Below the pieces are notes generated by a model. The model was not told where the DNA came from and searched no databases. It saw only the letters and a program-made list of their open reading frames with translations. Both the position numbers and the translations under genes were made by a program. DNA of 64,000 bases from Capitulum mitella (Eukaryota; Arthropoda; Thecostraca; Pollicipedomorpha; Pollicipedidae), in the NCBI GenBank assembly GCA_030062745.1, contig CP099839.1, positions 39,013,816 to 39,077,815 of the forward strand. The letters are read 5' to 3'. How positions within the stretch are numbered: the first letter of the stretch is position 1; the number at the start of each line of letters is the position of its first letter. Positions 47,486 to 59,513 of the stretch are shown in pieces.

Positions 47486-47785
47486 TTATTGTGCACATCC
47501 TGTTCTCACTTGGAAATATCGTAAATAATGCTTCCTCTGGATATGTGCCTTTAGGTTTGAAAGGCTACTCTTGTGAACCTTGATTATAACCTCTTTCGGT
47601 CGGCACAGGACATACGTAAAAATGACGTTTTTTCCCTCCTCCTTAAACTCAAAGTACGTTTCCAGATGTGGCCATGGGTGACCCAGACCGGGCTCGTCCT
47701 CTGCCTCCGAAGCTGAGGCACCGTCGGACTCGGAGTCAAGGTTTTCGACCGCCAGTGGCGGCGTAAAGACGCCTTGATGGGACAT
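47486..47785 (-). CDS. hAT transposase N-terminal BED-finger exon (remnant)
   Basis: The frame begins MSHQGVFTPP, with an acidic linker (DSESDGASASEAEDE), then PWPHLETYFEF and a BED-type zinc finger ending LC.PKE...KSSLSNLKAHIQRKH. hAT transposases use this N-terminal BED domain to bind their own ends. The expected first Cys of the CxxC pair is replaced by Tyr (FTYVLC), so the finger is probably non-functional. The RNase H-like catalytic part is missing. The frame may end at a donor just after the finger (CCAA|GTGAGA). Strand and position agree with the enclosing hAT. Confidence 0.75.
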   Translation of the reverse strand: MSHQGVFTPPLAVENLDSESDGASASEAEDEPGLGHPWPHLETYFEFKEEGKNVIFTYVLCRPKEVIIKVHKSSLSNLKAHIQRKHYLRYFQVRTGCAQ

Positions 47786-48674
47786 TTTAGTGTCAGGTAG
47801 TTAAAATTTCAGGTCAGTCAAGAATCAGTCACCACTCCATCACCCCATGGACATCACAGATCCAAGGCCATGGCGGCAGTAATCATGTGCTCAACAGCCT
47901 TGAGTGATCTTGGCGGGGAACCGTGTGGCAGTGGTAAGCAATCCGTGACTAGCTTGAGACGACATTGAAAACTGCCGTCAGCTGGCTGTTCCAGTATAAA
48001 TGACAATAACTTTGATATCTTTTAGCCTGAAAAATGACGACTGGCTAATTTATAATTTTAAGTCATGTCAAACTTACGCATAATTCAATACTTTTGTCCC
48101 AAAAGAGACCAAAGTCAGCTGGCCTTTATACTGAACCATTGCCGCCAGTTTGCCGTCAACGTTTATCAGCTGACGAATATTGTCAACAAGTCTACTCCGC
48201 GATTGTCAGCTGAGTGCGCGCCCAGCCGCGCTTGTATCGCCACACGCTATTGGGTGTTGGCTATTTAGGTAGCCAATGGCGTGTGCCGATGCAAATAAAG
48301 CCGGGCGGTGTCTGTAAGGAGTTTAAAAAGTAACGGAGTAACGGAGTAACGGACCAAAAAGTAACGGAGTAACGGACCACAAAAGTAACTTCCGTTACTC
48401 AGTCCGTTACAGTAAAATAAAAGTAACGGGTCCGTTACTCCGTTACTCAAAAAAGTAACTTCGTTAGTAACGGCGTAACGGAGTAACGGACCAGTGCCCA
48501 CCTATGCAGCTATCGATATTACGGATTTGAAAAAATCAAAATCATATGAGTGAATTATCATTGTTCGAAGCCCCAGATGCGCTTTTTATTGCTGTCATAA
48601 ATCATAGCTAGGGTCGAGTATCCGCTGGAATGTCTTTTTGGAAAACCGAAAAGATTAGACACACTCCCTTTAAG

Positions 48675-49734
48675 CTTTCTTGAGTATCATGGGAAGTCAA
48701 AGACAGGTCAGTTCAGTTCAGATTAAGTGGGATGACACGCAAAATATGTCAGTTCCGCTCCAGAAATCACGACTGATCACTTCGACAGAAGAAAACGAAG
48801 TACTGAACCGCGATAAGCAGGCTTAAAACACTAAAATTGGGATGTTTCAACCGTCATTTCAGTAATACAAGGCCAATCTATAAGCAAATATTTGTGACTC
48901 GTAAGTGAATAACAGCAAACAAGTGAAACAAACTATATTCGTTATCTTGTATGATTTTATGAAATTTCATCGCATTTTTAGCGATATGGGACTTCTCAAA
49001 GATGTCGCGTCATAGCAGATGATAAAATGTCATGTGAGGTCAGAGTATTTATGAGTCTAAACTGAGACGTGCGAGATCTATCGTGCATGACTAGAAATGA
49101 CTGGCAAATGGACCCCATATATAATTTGTCGTTTATGCGATTTTGCAGCCAACTGGCACGACTCCAGGTTACTGGCCCCCTGCGAACAGTATACTGCATT
49201 CTTCCAAAATCAGAAAAGGCAGTTTGTATCCCTTTTCACCCAAAAAAAGTCTTCTGAATAAAAAACTCATGGCGGAAAGGCCAAAACAGGATAGCGAGAT
49301 GTTGTTGGCAAGGAAGAGTTAACATGAGGCCAAACCAAACAAATTTTCAAATGAAAAATACGTTTTGAAGAGAACGAGCTGGGGATTCAGACGACTATTT
49401 CCACTTGTCATTACCACTACTAACAATCACTGGCACATGACCAAACTTTTTTGACATGTTTTGCAGGCCAGGTCAGGTCAGATAGGTCGTTGATCGGACA
49501 TGACCTGGTTCTGAAATTTTGTCATCGGGTGTAAAAACAATATATAATGTCAGTCAGACGGCGTTTAAAAAAAGGAAGAGAAGCCATTCGACGAAAGGGA
49601 AGTTGTACCTGCTGTCAGGACCTTCAGAAGGAGGGCTGCGCGCTGAATAAAGCATTGCAACCCTGCTTCACTACGAATCTCTTGCTAGTGATAAAAGCTG
49701 TCTTGCTTTGTAGATCGTAGTCCGACGTCACGGT
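48675..49734. other. Unrecognised DNA
   Basis: No supported gene or repeat. AGGTCAGGTCAGATAGGTC at about 49470 hints at further old TTAA-type sequence. Confidence 0.35.
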
Positions 49735-50901
49735 TTAACCCTATTCCGGTATGCGAGGGGGGCTTCAGAAGCTTCCCTCCTCCGTTTTTTTTTTTTTTTT
49801 TGCTAACCACTCCCAGAGTTTTTAAACCAAATTAACGGAACTCGGTCACTTTTCCGCTCCATTAGTTATACGTCTCACATTAAAAAAAAAACTTGTTTTG
49901 CCAGGGAGCGGAGGCAGGCCACCTTTCTGGGAGACATCTCAAACCATTTTTTTGGCACTGTTGAGGATAAAAGGAAAATGACTGCCAAACAATGAGTGTT
50001 CAAAACAGAACTCGAAACTTTACATGAATGTATTGTTGTTCACGTGAGTTGAGTTCACAAGGTAAGGACACGATCAAAAGTCAAAATTTGGTTATATTTA
50101 AATATTTGGTATGTTTTGTTTCCGTGAAAACGCAGAATATACGTAGCCACAATGTTCTCTGCTTGCGTTTCAAATCTGAGGTCGACATCAGGTTGGGTTA
50201 AAGAGCTATGACTTAAAATGTCCTCTGGCGTACTCTTCATCGCGACTGCCATAAGCAGAAGATTCAGAAGTATAGTCCATTCAAAGAAATGGAAACGTTT
50301 TCAAACACTACAGAACGAACCTGTAGCCATTTTATGACATTTCGAGGCCATTTGAAGTCATTTGATGTCAAAGGTCGTGAGCTGGCCGATTGAGCATGAA
50401 GCCTTGACAGTTCCCCTATCTCATGCTCTTGGCGCCGCCTATGCCAACATGATGCGGACAGTGTAATACAGTTTATACTTCTGGAGCATACAATGACTAC
50501 AAGAACTTTTAATCCAGTGTTCAAAAAAGAAATATTCCTTCCATTTTTAAATTATGGTGGACACCTATGAATTTTCTAAAACTTCTAAACGTATTGGCCA
50601 AAGGGTAAATACCATCGATTAACTCTTGATTTATGTCTGTAGCGTCAAAATCGGGCAATAAACGTCGGAGTTACAGTAAGTAAATCATACCTATTTCTGA
50701 TGTTTTTGCAACCCGTATCTATCCCTTACAAGATTTCCAAAACTTTTTTAATAGCTACTGCATTCACGTCATGGCGAATCGATTGCTATGTGCTGTGATC
50801 AGGTCGGACGGGTAGTTCTCGAGATCTCAGGGAGGGGCTGAATAAGCCCCCTGCCCAGACGGGAATTCGTACTGACGTTATGGTTACGAGAATAGGGTTA
50901 A
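49735..50901 (+). mobile_element. TTAA element family A, divergent copy A4
   Basis: TTAA at 49735-49738 and 50898-50901. Ends TTAACCCTATTCCGG and GAGAATAGGGTTAA. The body aligns with family A throughout (GGGAGCGGAGGCAGG, TGCCAAACAATGAG, CTCGAGATCTC) but is clearly older than A1-A3 and A5-A6. Confidence 0.85.
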
Positions 50902-51168
50902 GATGAATATCGTCGCAAGCCATAATGAGTTACTGTAGAGTAAAAGCTCATGACCGGCACCACCAGTGTGAAAATTCACAGGGCCCAAACGATCATCCAT
51001 CCGATATATGGTCGTGCTTTTTTCTGCCGAAAGAAACTTTGTGGGCAAAAAATAATGACTTTGGTGCAAGGACGCAGCCGGGGGGCCATGGGGGCCATGC
51101 CCCCCAGCCAACCGGTGTGTACCAGATATATAGCGATTTCACAGAAATACGGAATGGTGATCATATAC

Positions 51169-51172
<4 letters not shown>

Positions 51173-51212
<40 letters not shown>
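51173..51212. repeat. AT dinucleotide microsatellite
   Basis: About 20 AT units, upstream of copy B4. Confidence 0.95.
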
Positions 51213-51214
<2 letters not shown>

Positions 51215-51245
51215 CAAAAGTAAACATTATATGTTTTCCTATGCG

Positions 51246-52499
51246 TTAACCCGCGCACAACCGTCGGTCCGTTTCGAACATGGGCGACTGGGGGGGGGGG
51301 CAGTTGACTGCCCCCCTCTCTAACTCTCGAATGGTTGGTCGCACGATAAAAAATAACCACACCGTTGGAAAGCTTGTGACGAGTAGAGCTCGAAACTGGT
51401 CTCATTTTTAGTTTTAGATAATATGTAAGCCAATTTACGCCCTATATATGTTTTCTCATAGCCGACTGCATGAAACCGAGAAATGGCCTGAATCTCAAGG
51501 GCTGTGGCTAATAACGCATAGATAAAGGCACCAGCGCACAAGTAAAGGTCTGCGGATGCCAATACACGTCTAATTTCCCCAGATTTCTTCAATATATACG
51601 CCGAAACGTTGAGTTAAAGACATGGCAATTCTCCCGCCCGCTGTCGGTGTGCGCCGCTCCTGTATGCGGTACCAAATTGACGGGAACTGATTTTAGCGTT
51701 CCTTTATTTTCGCGAACAAAGACGATCTATGTATATTTTGTTGATCTTTGTGGTTCTTGTGATGGTTTCTCATGCTTAAATTTTGGAAAACTTGATTAGT
51801 TACCAATCTACAGAGTTGGCGGAGCTTTATTCGCGAGAACCTGTTTATTCCCAAAATATGCTGCTTTTTCAAACTTTTTGAGGTTCCTGGTATTACTTCG
51901 TCCGTGCAAGCTGGTTCTGCCATTTTCTAACCATCCCGAGTAATTCATCGTCAGTTTTGACGATGGTACATTTTGGCCCTCTACAGTTATTGTACTTACT
52001 ATAACTCTATAGTTATTATACTGACCTCAGGTCAATGGCTGGAAGTCACTGATACTTTGCCCAATGACGGTAACTAGATGTCTGCTTCACTCCACACTAA
52101 AAATGTTATGGAATATTCCGTCGATTTCCGAAAAAAAAACGACATGTGTTAAAAATGGGCTTGACCTTATGTCAATGACCCGGAAAATTCCGATGAAATC
52201 TGAGATAGCAGATTTGTTACAGCTATCACGGTCACTAATCCCTGAACGTATTATTGAGATGTCTTGTTTTGCGAAAAAGTTACAGGGCGTTAAACTTTTT
52301 CGGAGATAGGTCCGTTTGACCTGAATTAGGTCAGGCACCGGACCTGACCTGAGGTCAAAATTCTGACACGAGATGTAGAATTGATGAAGCAAAAGGTACA
52401 CAAAGTTTCGTGACTCTGTGTTTGTTCGTTCTCTGGCGATCCCAGAAAAACCTCAGGGGGGGGACAGTCAACTGTCCCTCCCAGTCGGGGAGGGGTTAA
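51246..52499 (+). mobile_element. TTAA element family B, copy B4, near full length
   Basis: TTAA at 51246-51249 and 52496-52499. Left end TTAACCCGCGCACAACCG with the G-run/CAGTTGACTG/C-run palindrome. Right end CAGTCGGGGAGGGGTTAA. It has a small local duplication around 51990 (TTATTGTACTTACTATAAC). Confidence 0.88.
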
Positions 52500-53182
52500 A
52501 TATGGGACAAAATAAATTGCCGCTTTCCCCTAAATTTCGTCATACGTCGGTGGCACATCACAAAATTTGACATTCGCACCCCCGCCCAGGAAACGTCCGG
52601 CTATGTGCCTGCTTTGGTGGAAAAATCAATATTCCTTTTCCAGATTTTAATGCGAGAGCAGTTGTTAAAAACTCAAATGCAGCATCGGACCTGTGACAAG
52701 ACCAGGGTATTCACCAGGAGAGTCAAATCCCACCTTGGGGTCCAGTAATGTAGGCGCACAAGGTCAGTAATAACACCAAAACAGCGACGGGTATTTTCAG
52801 AAATGGGATCGTCTCAGGAAAACGAGTAGTCGAAGATGACATTCAGGTTTTTGGCTTTAGACACTGGTATGAAGAGAGCTTCTTGGAACTGGACAGAGAA
52901 GCTGGGGACAGAACGTAAACGTAACCGACTTCCAAAGGCAAGGAAGTGACCTTTTGTTGAGTTCACCTTCAAAGAATTGAAATGAAACCAGTTATCGAAC
53001 GAGGCTTGCGCGCGCTCCTTTTCAAGGATGAACTCGTGCAAACATGATTCTGTTTTTGCCGCAAAGTAAAACCTGAGTATCATCGGCGTACTGAATAACT
53101 GGGGCTTTTCCGCAAATAGGCCTAGATAGTTCGCGTAAATATATGTAAAAAGGGAATGAGAGACTGTAATGCACCAGCGCTG

Positions 53183-55672
53183 TTAACTTTATCCCGTGGT
53201 CCTGCCAGCTAAGTACGATTCCATGCTGAGAGGAAGCAGATTCTGCCCCCCCCCCCGATTTCAAAAACTATTTGTGTGATTTCCTGGCGGAAAACGTCGT
53301 TCGATGGCCTCTGGCGAGATATACAGTTCTAGAGGAGAAAATGTTGAAAAATTCGAAAAAAGGGGATAGGGAGTCAAAATGGAAGTATACATAGGGGTTT
53401 ACTTAAGCGAGTTTTCTTAACAGATGTTATGACCGATTTTGTTCTACTTCATGCCATTCTAACGACAATTGATAGATCTATCACATATGTTACGAAAAGA
53501 TCCATTTTAACATTCATAGGCGTATACAGGCCATATTAAAGGGGTACACGTTTTAGGGAAACGTTAATTCATTCTAAAACATATTTTAAGTGTGGCGACC
53601 TTCTTTGAGGTCGGGAAGCATTTCCATACGTGTCACACCCAATACTGTATACATATGACAAGTGCTCATAGGCAGATCCAGGTACCAGAAAAAGAGGGGC
53701 CAATAACTGCGTGGTGACAGCTGTGTTTTATTTCGTAAATCGAGTCGTAATTTCTCAGGAATAAGATGAAATAAAATGCCCCCTGTCACATTAACCTGGA
53801 GCCGGCCCCGACTTTCATTTTCACTGAAATATTTTACATTGATAGAAATATATGTGGAGCTAACAAAACCAATCACACAGACATAGAACTCTTTTAGGCA
53901 CACTGAAATCCTGTTAGTTAAAATATGCAACCACAACGCGATGCCTGGAGACGCCCCTGTCAAAACATATGAATGGATTATATGCGCAAATTGGGATTAA
54001 GATGTCCATTTCACAAGTTGGCTATGTTTCATTCATACAATGAGTCTTAAGTTCTTAGGAAAGAGAAAATATTCACTGTCCGATCACCCCCTTTTTCATG
54101 CCCCTGGATATGCCGCTGACCGACATTTTTCCTAAAAACACTTTCAATTGTGCATATCACAGATATCCCGATCAGTTTAACTATCCATAACATTAACCCT
54201 ATTCCCGGAAGGCTAGACGATATGGCCGATTCCCGGCAGGGGGGGGCGGATTCGGCCCCCCCCTGAGATCTCGAGAACTACTTATCCGATTTCATCGCAA
54301 CAAACGGCAATCGATTTGCCGTGACGTGAACTACATTTTTATAAAAACAAATTTTCAAAATTTTGAAATTTGTGGATACAGGGGGGCAAAAATGTCAAAA
54401 TGGGGGGTACTTTTTGACTTCTTATAACTCCGTTGTTTATGGACCGATTTCGATGAAACTGGCATCAATCGAGAGATTATAGATAGGGCTTTTACCATGG
54501 GTATGCAAATTTGAAATTTTGAGAAAATTCATGGGCGTTCACAGGGTTTCAAAAATAGGGGGATTAGTTTTCCAATAACGGAATGAACAAAAGAGGCCAA
54601 AACACTTTTTTGGCTTCTGCTAGTCATGTTATGCTAAAGGAGTACAAATCGCATTACAATGTTTGTATAATGTTAGCATAGGCGGTGCCAGGGACATAAA
54701 AAAGGGGGAACTGTCATGGTCACACGTTCTTCAGATCAACTTGTGACCTTTCACCTTAAATGACCTCCAGTGACCTTGGGGTCACCTGGAATGATGTCGT
54801 GTGCATTCAATATTATCTGTAAACGTTTTTAATCGATTAAATTCACTCTATTCCAAAAAATTCATTTTTTGACTTTTGCGATATAGGGTACGTGCACTGA
54901 CATTTTAGGTCATAGCTCCGTGACCTGACCTGATATCAAGCTGAAACTTGGTACACAAGTAGAGGGCATCTTTCTACGTCATATATATTCCGGGTTTGGC
55001 ATTTGAAAAAATGGCGCCGAAATTATTGCAAAAAAACTAATTTTGACTTTTGACCTTGACCTGACCTTGTAAAGTGACCTCAGATAAACAAAATTACATA
55101 TGCACATTGCCCAACTATTTAGCTATATATTCATTATAAAGTTTTAAGTTCTATCTTAAAAACTCTGTTTTTGGCAGACATTTTCTTTTTACCCTGAACA
55201 TGGCCAAAAATGACCTGAGGTGCCTCTCAAAAACGTTGCCTGGCTCCGCCCCTGAGCAAAATAGAATTTCGAAATTTTGTCACGGCGCGTAGAAGGAATA
55301 GCTAGAAAAAGTCACCAAGTTTCGTGAAGCTGCGTCAAAAAGCCTGGAATTGGCAAGCAAAAAACCCGAGGGGGGGCGGATTCCGCCCCCCTGCCGGGAA
55401 TAGGGTTAAAAAGAACATCAAAATAAGACATGACAACATCGAAGTACGCCATTCCCAGAAATCGCGATATTCCTCAAGCATGCCTCCCAAAAACCTGTCC
55501 TGGAACTGCCTCTAAAGGAGATAATTTTTGAAATTTCGTCACAACATATTAAAAAGATACTTAGCAAAAGTCACCACTGCCTTCGTTAAGCAGCTTCCAG
55601 AGGCCCAGAAAAAGCAAGCAAACAACGGGAGAGGGGGCAAAATCTGCCCCGTCGAGCACGGAACTGGGTTAA
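53183..55672 (-). mobile_element. TTAA element family A, divergent copy A8, inserted in the LINE and split by A5
   Basis: TTAA at 53183-53186 and 55669-55672. The left end TTAACTTTATCCCG, then GTACGATTCC and GCAGATTCTGCCCCC, parallels family A's two-step end. The right end reads CTGCCCCGTC...GAACTGGGTTAA. Without A5 it is about 1.24 kb, the normal family A length. Confidence 0.75.
54193..55409 (-). mobile_element. TTAA element family A, copy A5, nested in A8
   Basis: TTAA at 54193-54196 and 55406-55409. Full family A structure, very close to A1. TGACCTTGACCTGACCTTG in the body. Confidence 0.9.
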
Positions 55673-56009
55673 ACAGCTTCTCTAAGGTGTGTTTCTTTAC
55701 CGAGCTGTCAGAGAAGCTGAAGCTCTGGGTGTGACTGCAAGGATAGGAAGAGACCCTGGACGTATCTTCGCCATAAACCTTCAATTTAGCGAGCAGTTTC
55801 GGATGATGAATGACATCGAAACATTTACTTAAATCTAGAAAGCAAAGAAGAGAAATGTCGCCGTTCGCGGTGGCCGAAGGAATTCAGTCGGAGATGGAGA
55901 CAACAGTTTCGGTAGAATTCTGAGGCCGAAAACTGGTCGGGGCTGGAGACAAGAGATGATTGTCAGAAAAGTACGAGTGTTAGACGTTTCCTTCTTTCAG
56001 CAAGCAGGC

Positions 56010-57125
56010 ATGAAAAATGAGGAGCCATTTGCACCTCTTTAACCATTGTCTTAGCCTCGGGTCCCAGCACTCCACGGAACTGGCGACCCTGGAAGCAGCT
56101 GTTCGGACTGTGACCATTCGACGCAGAGGTCTACGTCTAGACCTACGTCTCACTGCAGCTGACACGTCCAGGATGTTGACAGGGTCCGGCATCTCCGGAT
56201 ACTGGAGAAGCTCGAGTGGTAGGCATTGGCACTCGTTAGTTCTACCACTGGCTGAGTGGACGTTAGCAGTGTGCCTGGACCAACGCAGCAAGCGCTGTCT
56301 GTGGCTCGCTGATCGACCAGTCCTGTTTTTATTAGATACAAATTACTTTCCATTTTACACAAACGACGCAAAAATCTTTGTGTGCCGATAGCATCCAGTT
56401 TTAACACTCTTGGATACCCAGGTGACCGGCCTGGCGAGTTTAGAGGCGCCGGTACCTGGCGTGACGAGCGCGGCGATGCTTGCAGCTAGAACGGTTCCGA
56501 AATCAAACCGAAAATCATGGCAGCACGATGATAAAGCAACACTTACATCGCACTGCTACTGATTTGACTGCAATTTTAGCGCCGCACTGCTTCGCTGATG
56601 GTCCAGAAGTGCCGGACATCACTTATTTATTGCAGAATGCAAACCCATCAGTCGTGCGTCGATGCTATTGCATGTTCAGTGGTCTGTCCACGCCGTCATT
56701 TCAGCGAACCGGCGCACAGACAAATGTTTCTGTCAACCACTTGTTTCTGAAAATGCTTCGTATCCACTCTTCACTCACTTGCTTGTCTTTATATGAAGGA
56801 TGATGTGATAGCTGACTTAACGTCTTCTGGCATCATCTGAGAAGCATTTGCTATTGAACGTTGCTGACTAGGCATCGACAGATAAAACAGCATGGCGATA
56901 TCCATGACTTTGCATATACGAATGTTGCCATCTATCTGAAGGCTTTTCGCTGCGCAAAACTAGACGCGCGGAAGAGCAGCACTGCATGACTCGACTCAAA
57001 TGGCGATCAAAATCCTGCAATGTGTCGCCCTTTATAAAAAACTTCAGCTGATTTCCAGAGAGTTTTTTTTTGTGCTGAGATCATTCCGTAACACTTTCCT
57101 CAGGACACGGTCTTCCGAGCGCTTC
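56010..57125. other. Unrecognised DNA beyond the LINE
   Basis: Overlapping frames of 103-124 aa on both strands (55980-56391) may be LINE 5' sequence or chance. No domain recognised. Confidence 0.35.
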
Positions 57126-58725
57126 TTAACCCTCGCCAGACCGACCTCCGGATCCACCTTCGGTGGGGCAGGGGTTCATGAGAACTCCTCCCCCACCGAA
57201 AATATCGAGGACTATAAGTCGCGCAGGAAAAGCAAAAACACTACTGGATAGGCCTTCGTGGAAACTAGAGGAAAACACCCATATTTAAACCTCGCCCGGC
57301 GGGGCCATTTTTACACCCTCGCCCGGCGGGAGTCCTAAAACGACCCTGTCCTTCTAACTTTTAAAACAAAAAAGAGATAGGGCACTGCAGCAAAAAGCAG
57401 TGTGTTGCTCGTCATGTAAGCAACTCTGCGATATCCAATTTTTTGGTTTCAGATCAAAAAGTGACCTCCCAGGCTATGGTAATGAACACAAAGCGGCCAT
57501 GCCAAAATATATCAAAGTTCCCTTAGCAATATAGTTTCCAAACATGTAAAAATAAATCAATTCTGTAAGCAACAGCGTGTTGGCCGTTGTCTTAGCCATC
57601 GGATAATGCATGGGTTTTTGTGTCTGAGTTAGTGGATGGCCTCCCAGGTCACGGAAATGTCATCATTGCTGAAATTTGCGGTGGGAGGCATGACAATCCC
57701 ATTGCACTTTCGTCGGGTCACAGGTCAGACAAGTAACGACACGTATGCCGAACCTGGTACACCGGTTCGCATCGGGCTAAAGAGGGTCGAGCATTTGGGT
57801 CGCAGCCACCTTAGTTCCCAAGGTCACTTCCAGGGAATCTCATGTCGTTATCGGAAAATCGCTCCTTGTAAAAAACAAAACAAACACATGCCAAATTATT
57901 ATCATGCCAAATTATTTCCTTAACGTAAGTTATAAAGATACCAGGCAGCGGGCGTGGCTGCAAAATAATAAACAGTCCAATGGCTGACGGGACGTCCTTT
58001 TACGGTGGCCAGGGTTTCTATTTTGGCGACCAAAAATAAGTGGACTGTGGCAGTACAAACTGAGTCGAAAGTAAGCATGGTGCGGTTCTTACTACATGTG
58101 GCCACAGAAAGTGTGTACGCATTGAAAACAAGCAGCATTTTTCAAAATGTTTGCTCAGCTCGGCGTGGACCAAATGGCATTAGGTCGATCTTGGAAAGTA
58201 AGCTGTTAGCATATATCAATACTTCCAAAGGACATATGGCTACTGATAAAAATTCGAAGGCAACCGATGAATCATATTCGGCCACGGAACTCACCATTCG
58301 GTATAATACGTGACCTAACCCCAGATTACGGGTGAACGGGTAATTTTACATGTGCGAAAGATGTGAGAAGCACCAAAGGGGATATTCAAAGTTCAGAACT
58401 ACCAAACTAGACCCAGAATCTTGACTGATAACGTGGGTAGCATTGCTGCAGTTGTGGTGGTCTGTCACTGTAGCAAGTGTCAAGTTAATCGATACATTGC
58501 ACAAAACATCATGGCGTTTTACTTTTTTAGAAGTATGGTTTTACTTCATTTGTTTTGGGTCAGTGACACGAGGTGACGTGAAATTGAAAAGTTAGTAAAA
58601 TATACAAAACAAGGATTTGTGAAAAGGTATCCAAAGTTTCATGTCTCTGCGCCTCCTGTTTTTCTGGTCATCCTCGAAAATCCGAAGGGGGTTCTCATGA
58701 CCACCACCGGCCCGGCAAAGGTTAA
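57126..58725. mobile_element. TTAA-type element family D
   Basis: TTAA at 57126-57129 and 58722-58725. The two ends, read inward, share TTAACC.T.GCC.G.CCG and then GGT.CATGAGAAC.CC and a TTTTCGAGG-like block, so they are genuine imperfect inverted repeats. The left end carries an extra roughly 25 bp containing CCACCTTCGGTGG. 1.6 kb, no coding frame of note. Confidence 0.65.
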
Positions 58726-59513
58726 TGGTAACATGTTGGACAGTAGCGTTTCAGAGGGGTGGCGACAGCGAAGGGTCAAAATGAATACATAATCGAAATA
58801 GTGCGAACAAGACGGTGGGGCCGAAACAGCGTGGATGCATTGCAAAGGTTCATGAACAATGGGAAGATTAGTCTTTCATCATTCTGGTTATAGGATTGAC
58901 AGCTTCGAACAACTTTGTCGGTTGTGTTTCCAAACTATTTATGACTGGGGATTTCTCAAAATTGCTTGGGGGGAGGAGTATGATTAAGAAATCTTGTCAT
59001 TTCTTTCCAGTCATTTCCATGGGCATAACGTCAACCTGGAGGTCTAAACCCTCTTCCCCGCCCCTCCCAGGAAATTTCCGACTATGATTTTGGCGACATT
59101 CCTGTGAACATCCATGGAGTCTTTACAAGCTCTTCGCGCCTTTCCACAGAAACAAAAACAAACTATTACTAGATGACGCTTCTTGACTTAACGATAACCT
59201 CAGGAGGAAAGCTATGTCCAGCTGCAACGACTGATTAATTTTAAATCCCGGGCGCTGAAAAGGTATGACTACATCAAGGTTACTGCGCCAAGGAAGGCGT
59301 AAACGAGGCACTCTCTTCTGTCGTGTCCTGAAAGGCAAGCAGGTAACCTGGAGGGACAAAACGACGCATCACTCAAATTGCAAAAAACTATACATCTGCA
59401 CTTTATTTTATGTCTCTATTTGGATTAGGAATGTGAAAAAGAAACGTCAAGAAATAAGCTGCTGACCATCCCTCTTCCTGGCTCTGAATGAAAATCCTTA
59501 CTTCCGCTGGGGG

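Larger units (their letters stand above)
44815..48506 (-). mobile_element. hAT superfamily DNA transposon with perfect 8-bp target duplication
   Basis: Terminal inverted repeats CATAGGTGGGCA sit at 44815-44826 and 48495-48506, flanked by the identical octamer CAGCTATC (44807-44814 and 48507-48514). Subterminal arrays of GTTACTCCGTTAC units (44828-44960 and 48328-48495, inverted) are typical of hAT ends. A transposase piece lies on the minus strand at 47785-47486. The rest of the transposase is not seen. Insertions of G, A7 and a small MITE account for roughly half the length. Confidence 0.9.
40981..48674. mobile_element. Large DNA-element candidate with 17-bp perfect terminal inverted repeats
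   Basis: CTTAAAGGGAGTGTGTC at 40981-40997 is repeated as its exact reverse complement at 48658-48674. With TTAA as the duplicated target (40982-40985, 48670-48673) the ends would be AGGGAGTGTGTC. A TA target is also possible. Inside are a 54-bp tandem repeat, fragment B6, a poly-A retroposon and the hAT element, which makes the interval 7.7 kb. Without the hAT it is about 4.0 kb. No transposase is recognised. The superfamily is unassigned. Confidence 0.6.
52550..56000 (-). mobile_element. LINE (CR1/L2-like) reverse transcriptase remnant, split by nested TTAA elements
   Basis: On the minus strand, 55990-55673 encodes LLSPAP.SFRP.NSTETVV and LDLSKCFDVIHHPKLLAKL..YG (RT blocks 2-3). 53186-52670 encodes PVIQYADDTQVLLCGK (catalytic YADD), FDNWFHFNSLKVNSTKGHFL, FGSRLRLRS, KNLNVIFD, then a DLTLLVNTLVLSQVRCC thumb-type stretch. 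The order and spacing fit CR1/L2/Jockey-type LINEs. The two halves join at TTAA, where A8 (with A5 inside) has inserted. The copy has several frame changes, a 5' truncation near 56.0 kb and no recognisable endonuclease. It is old. Confidence 0.8.
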
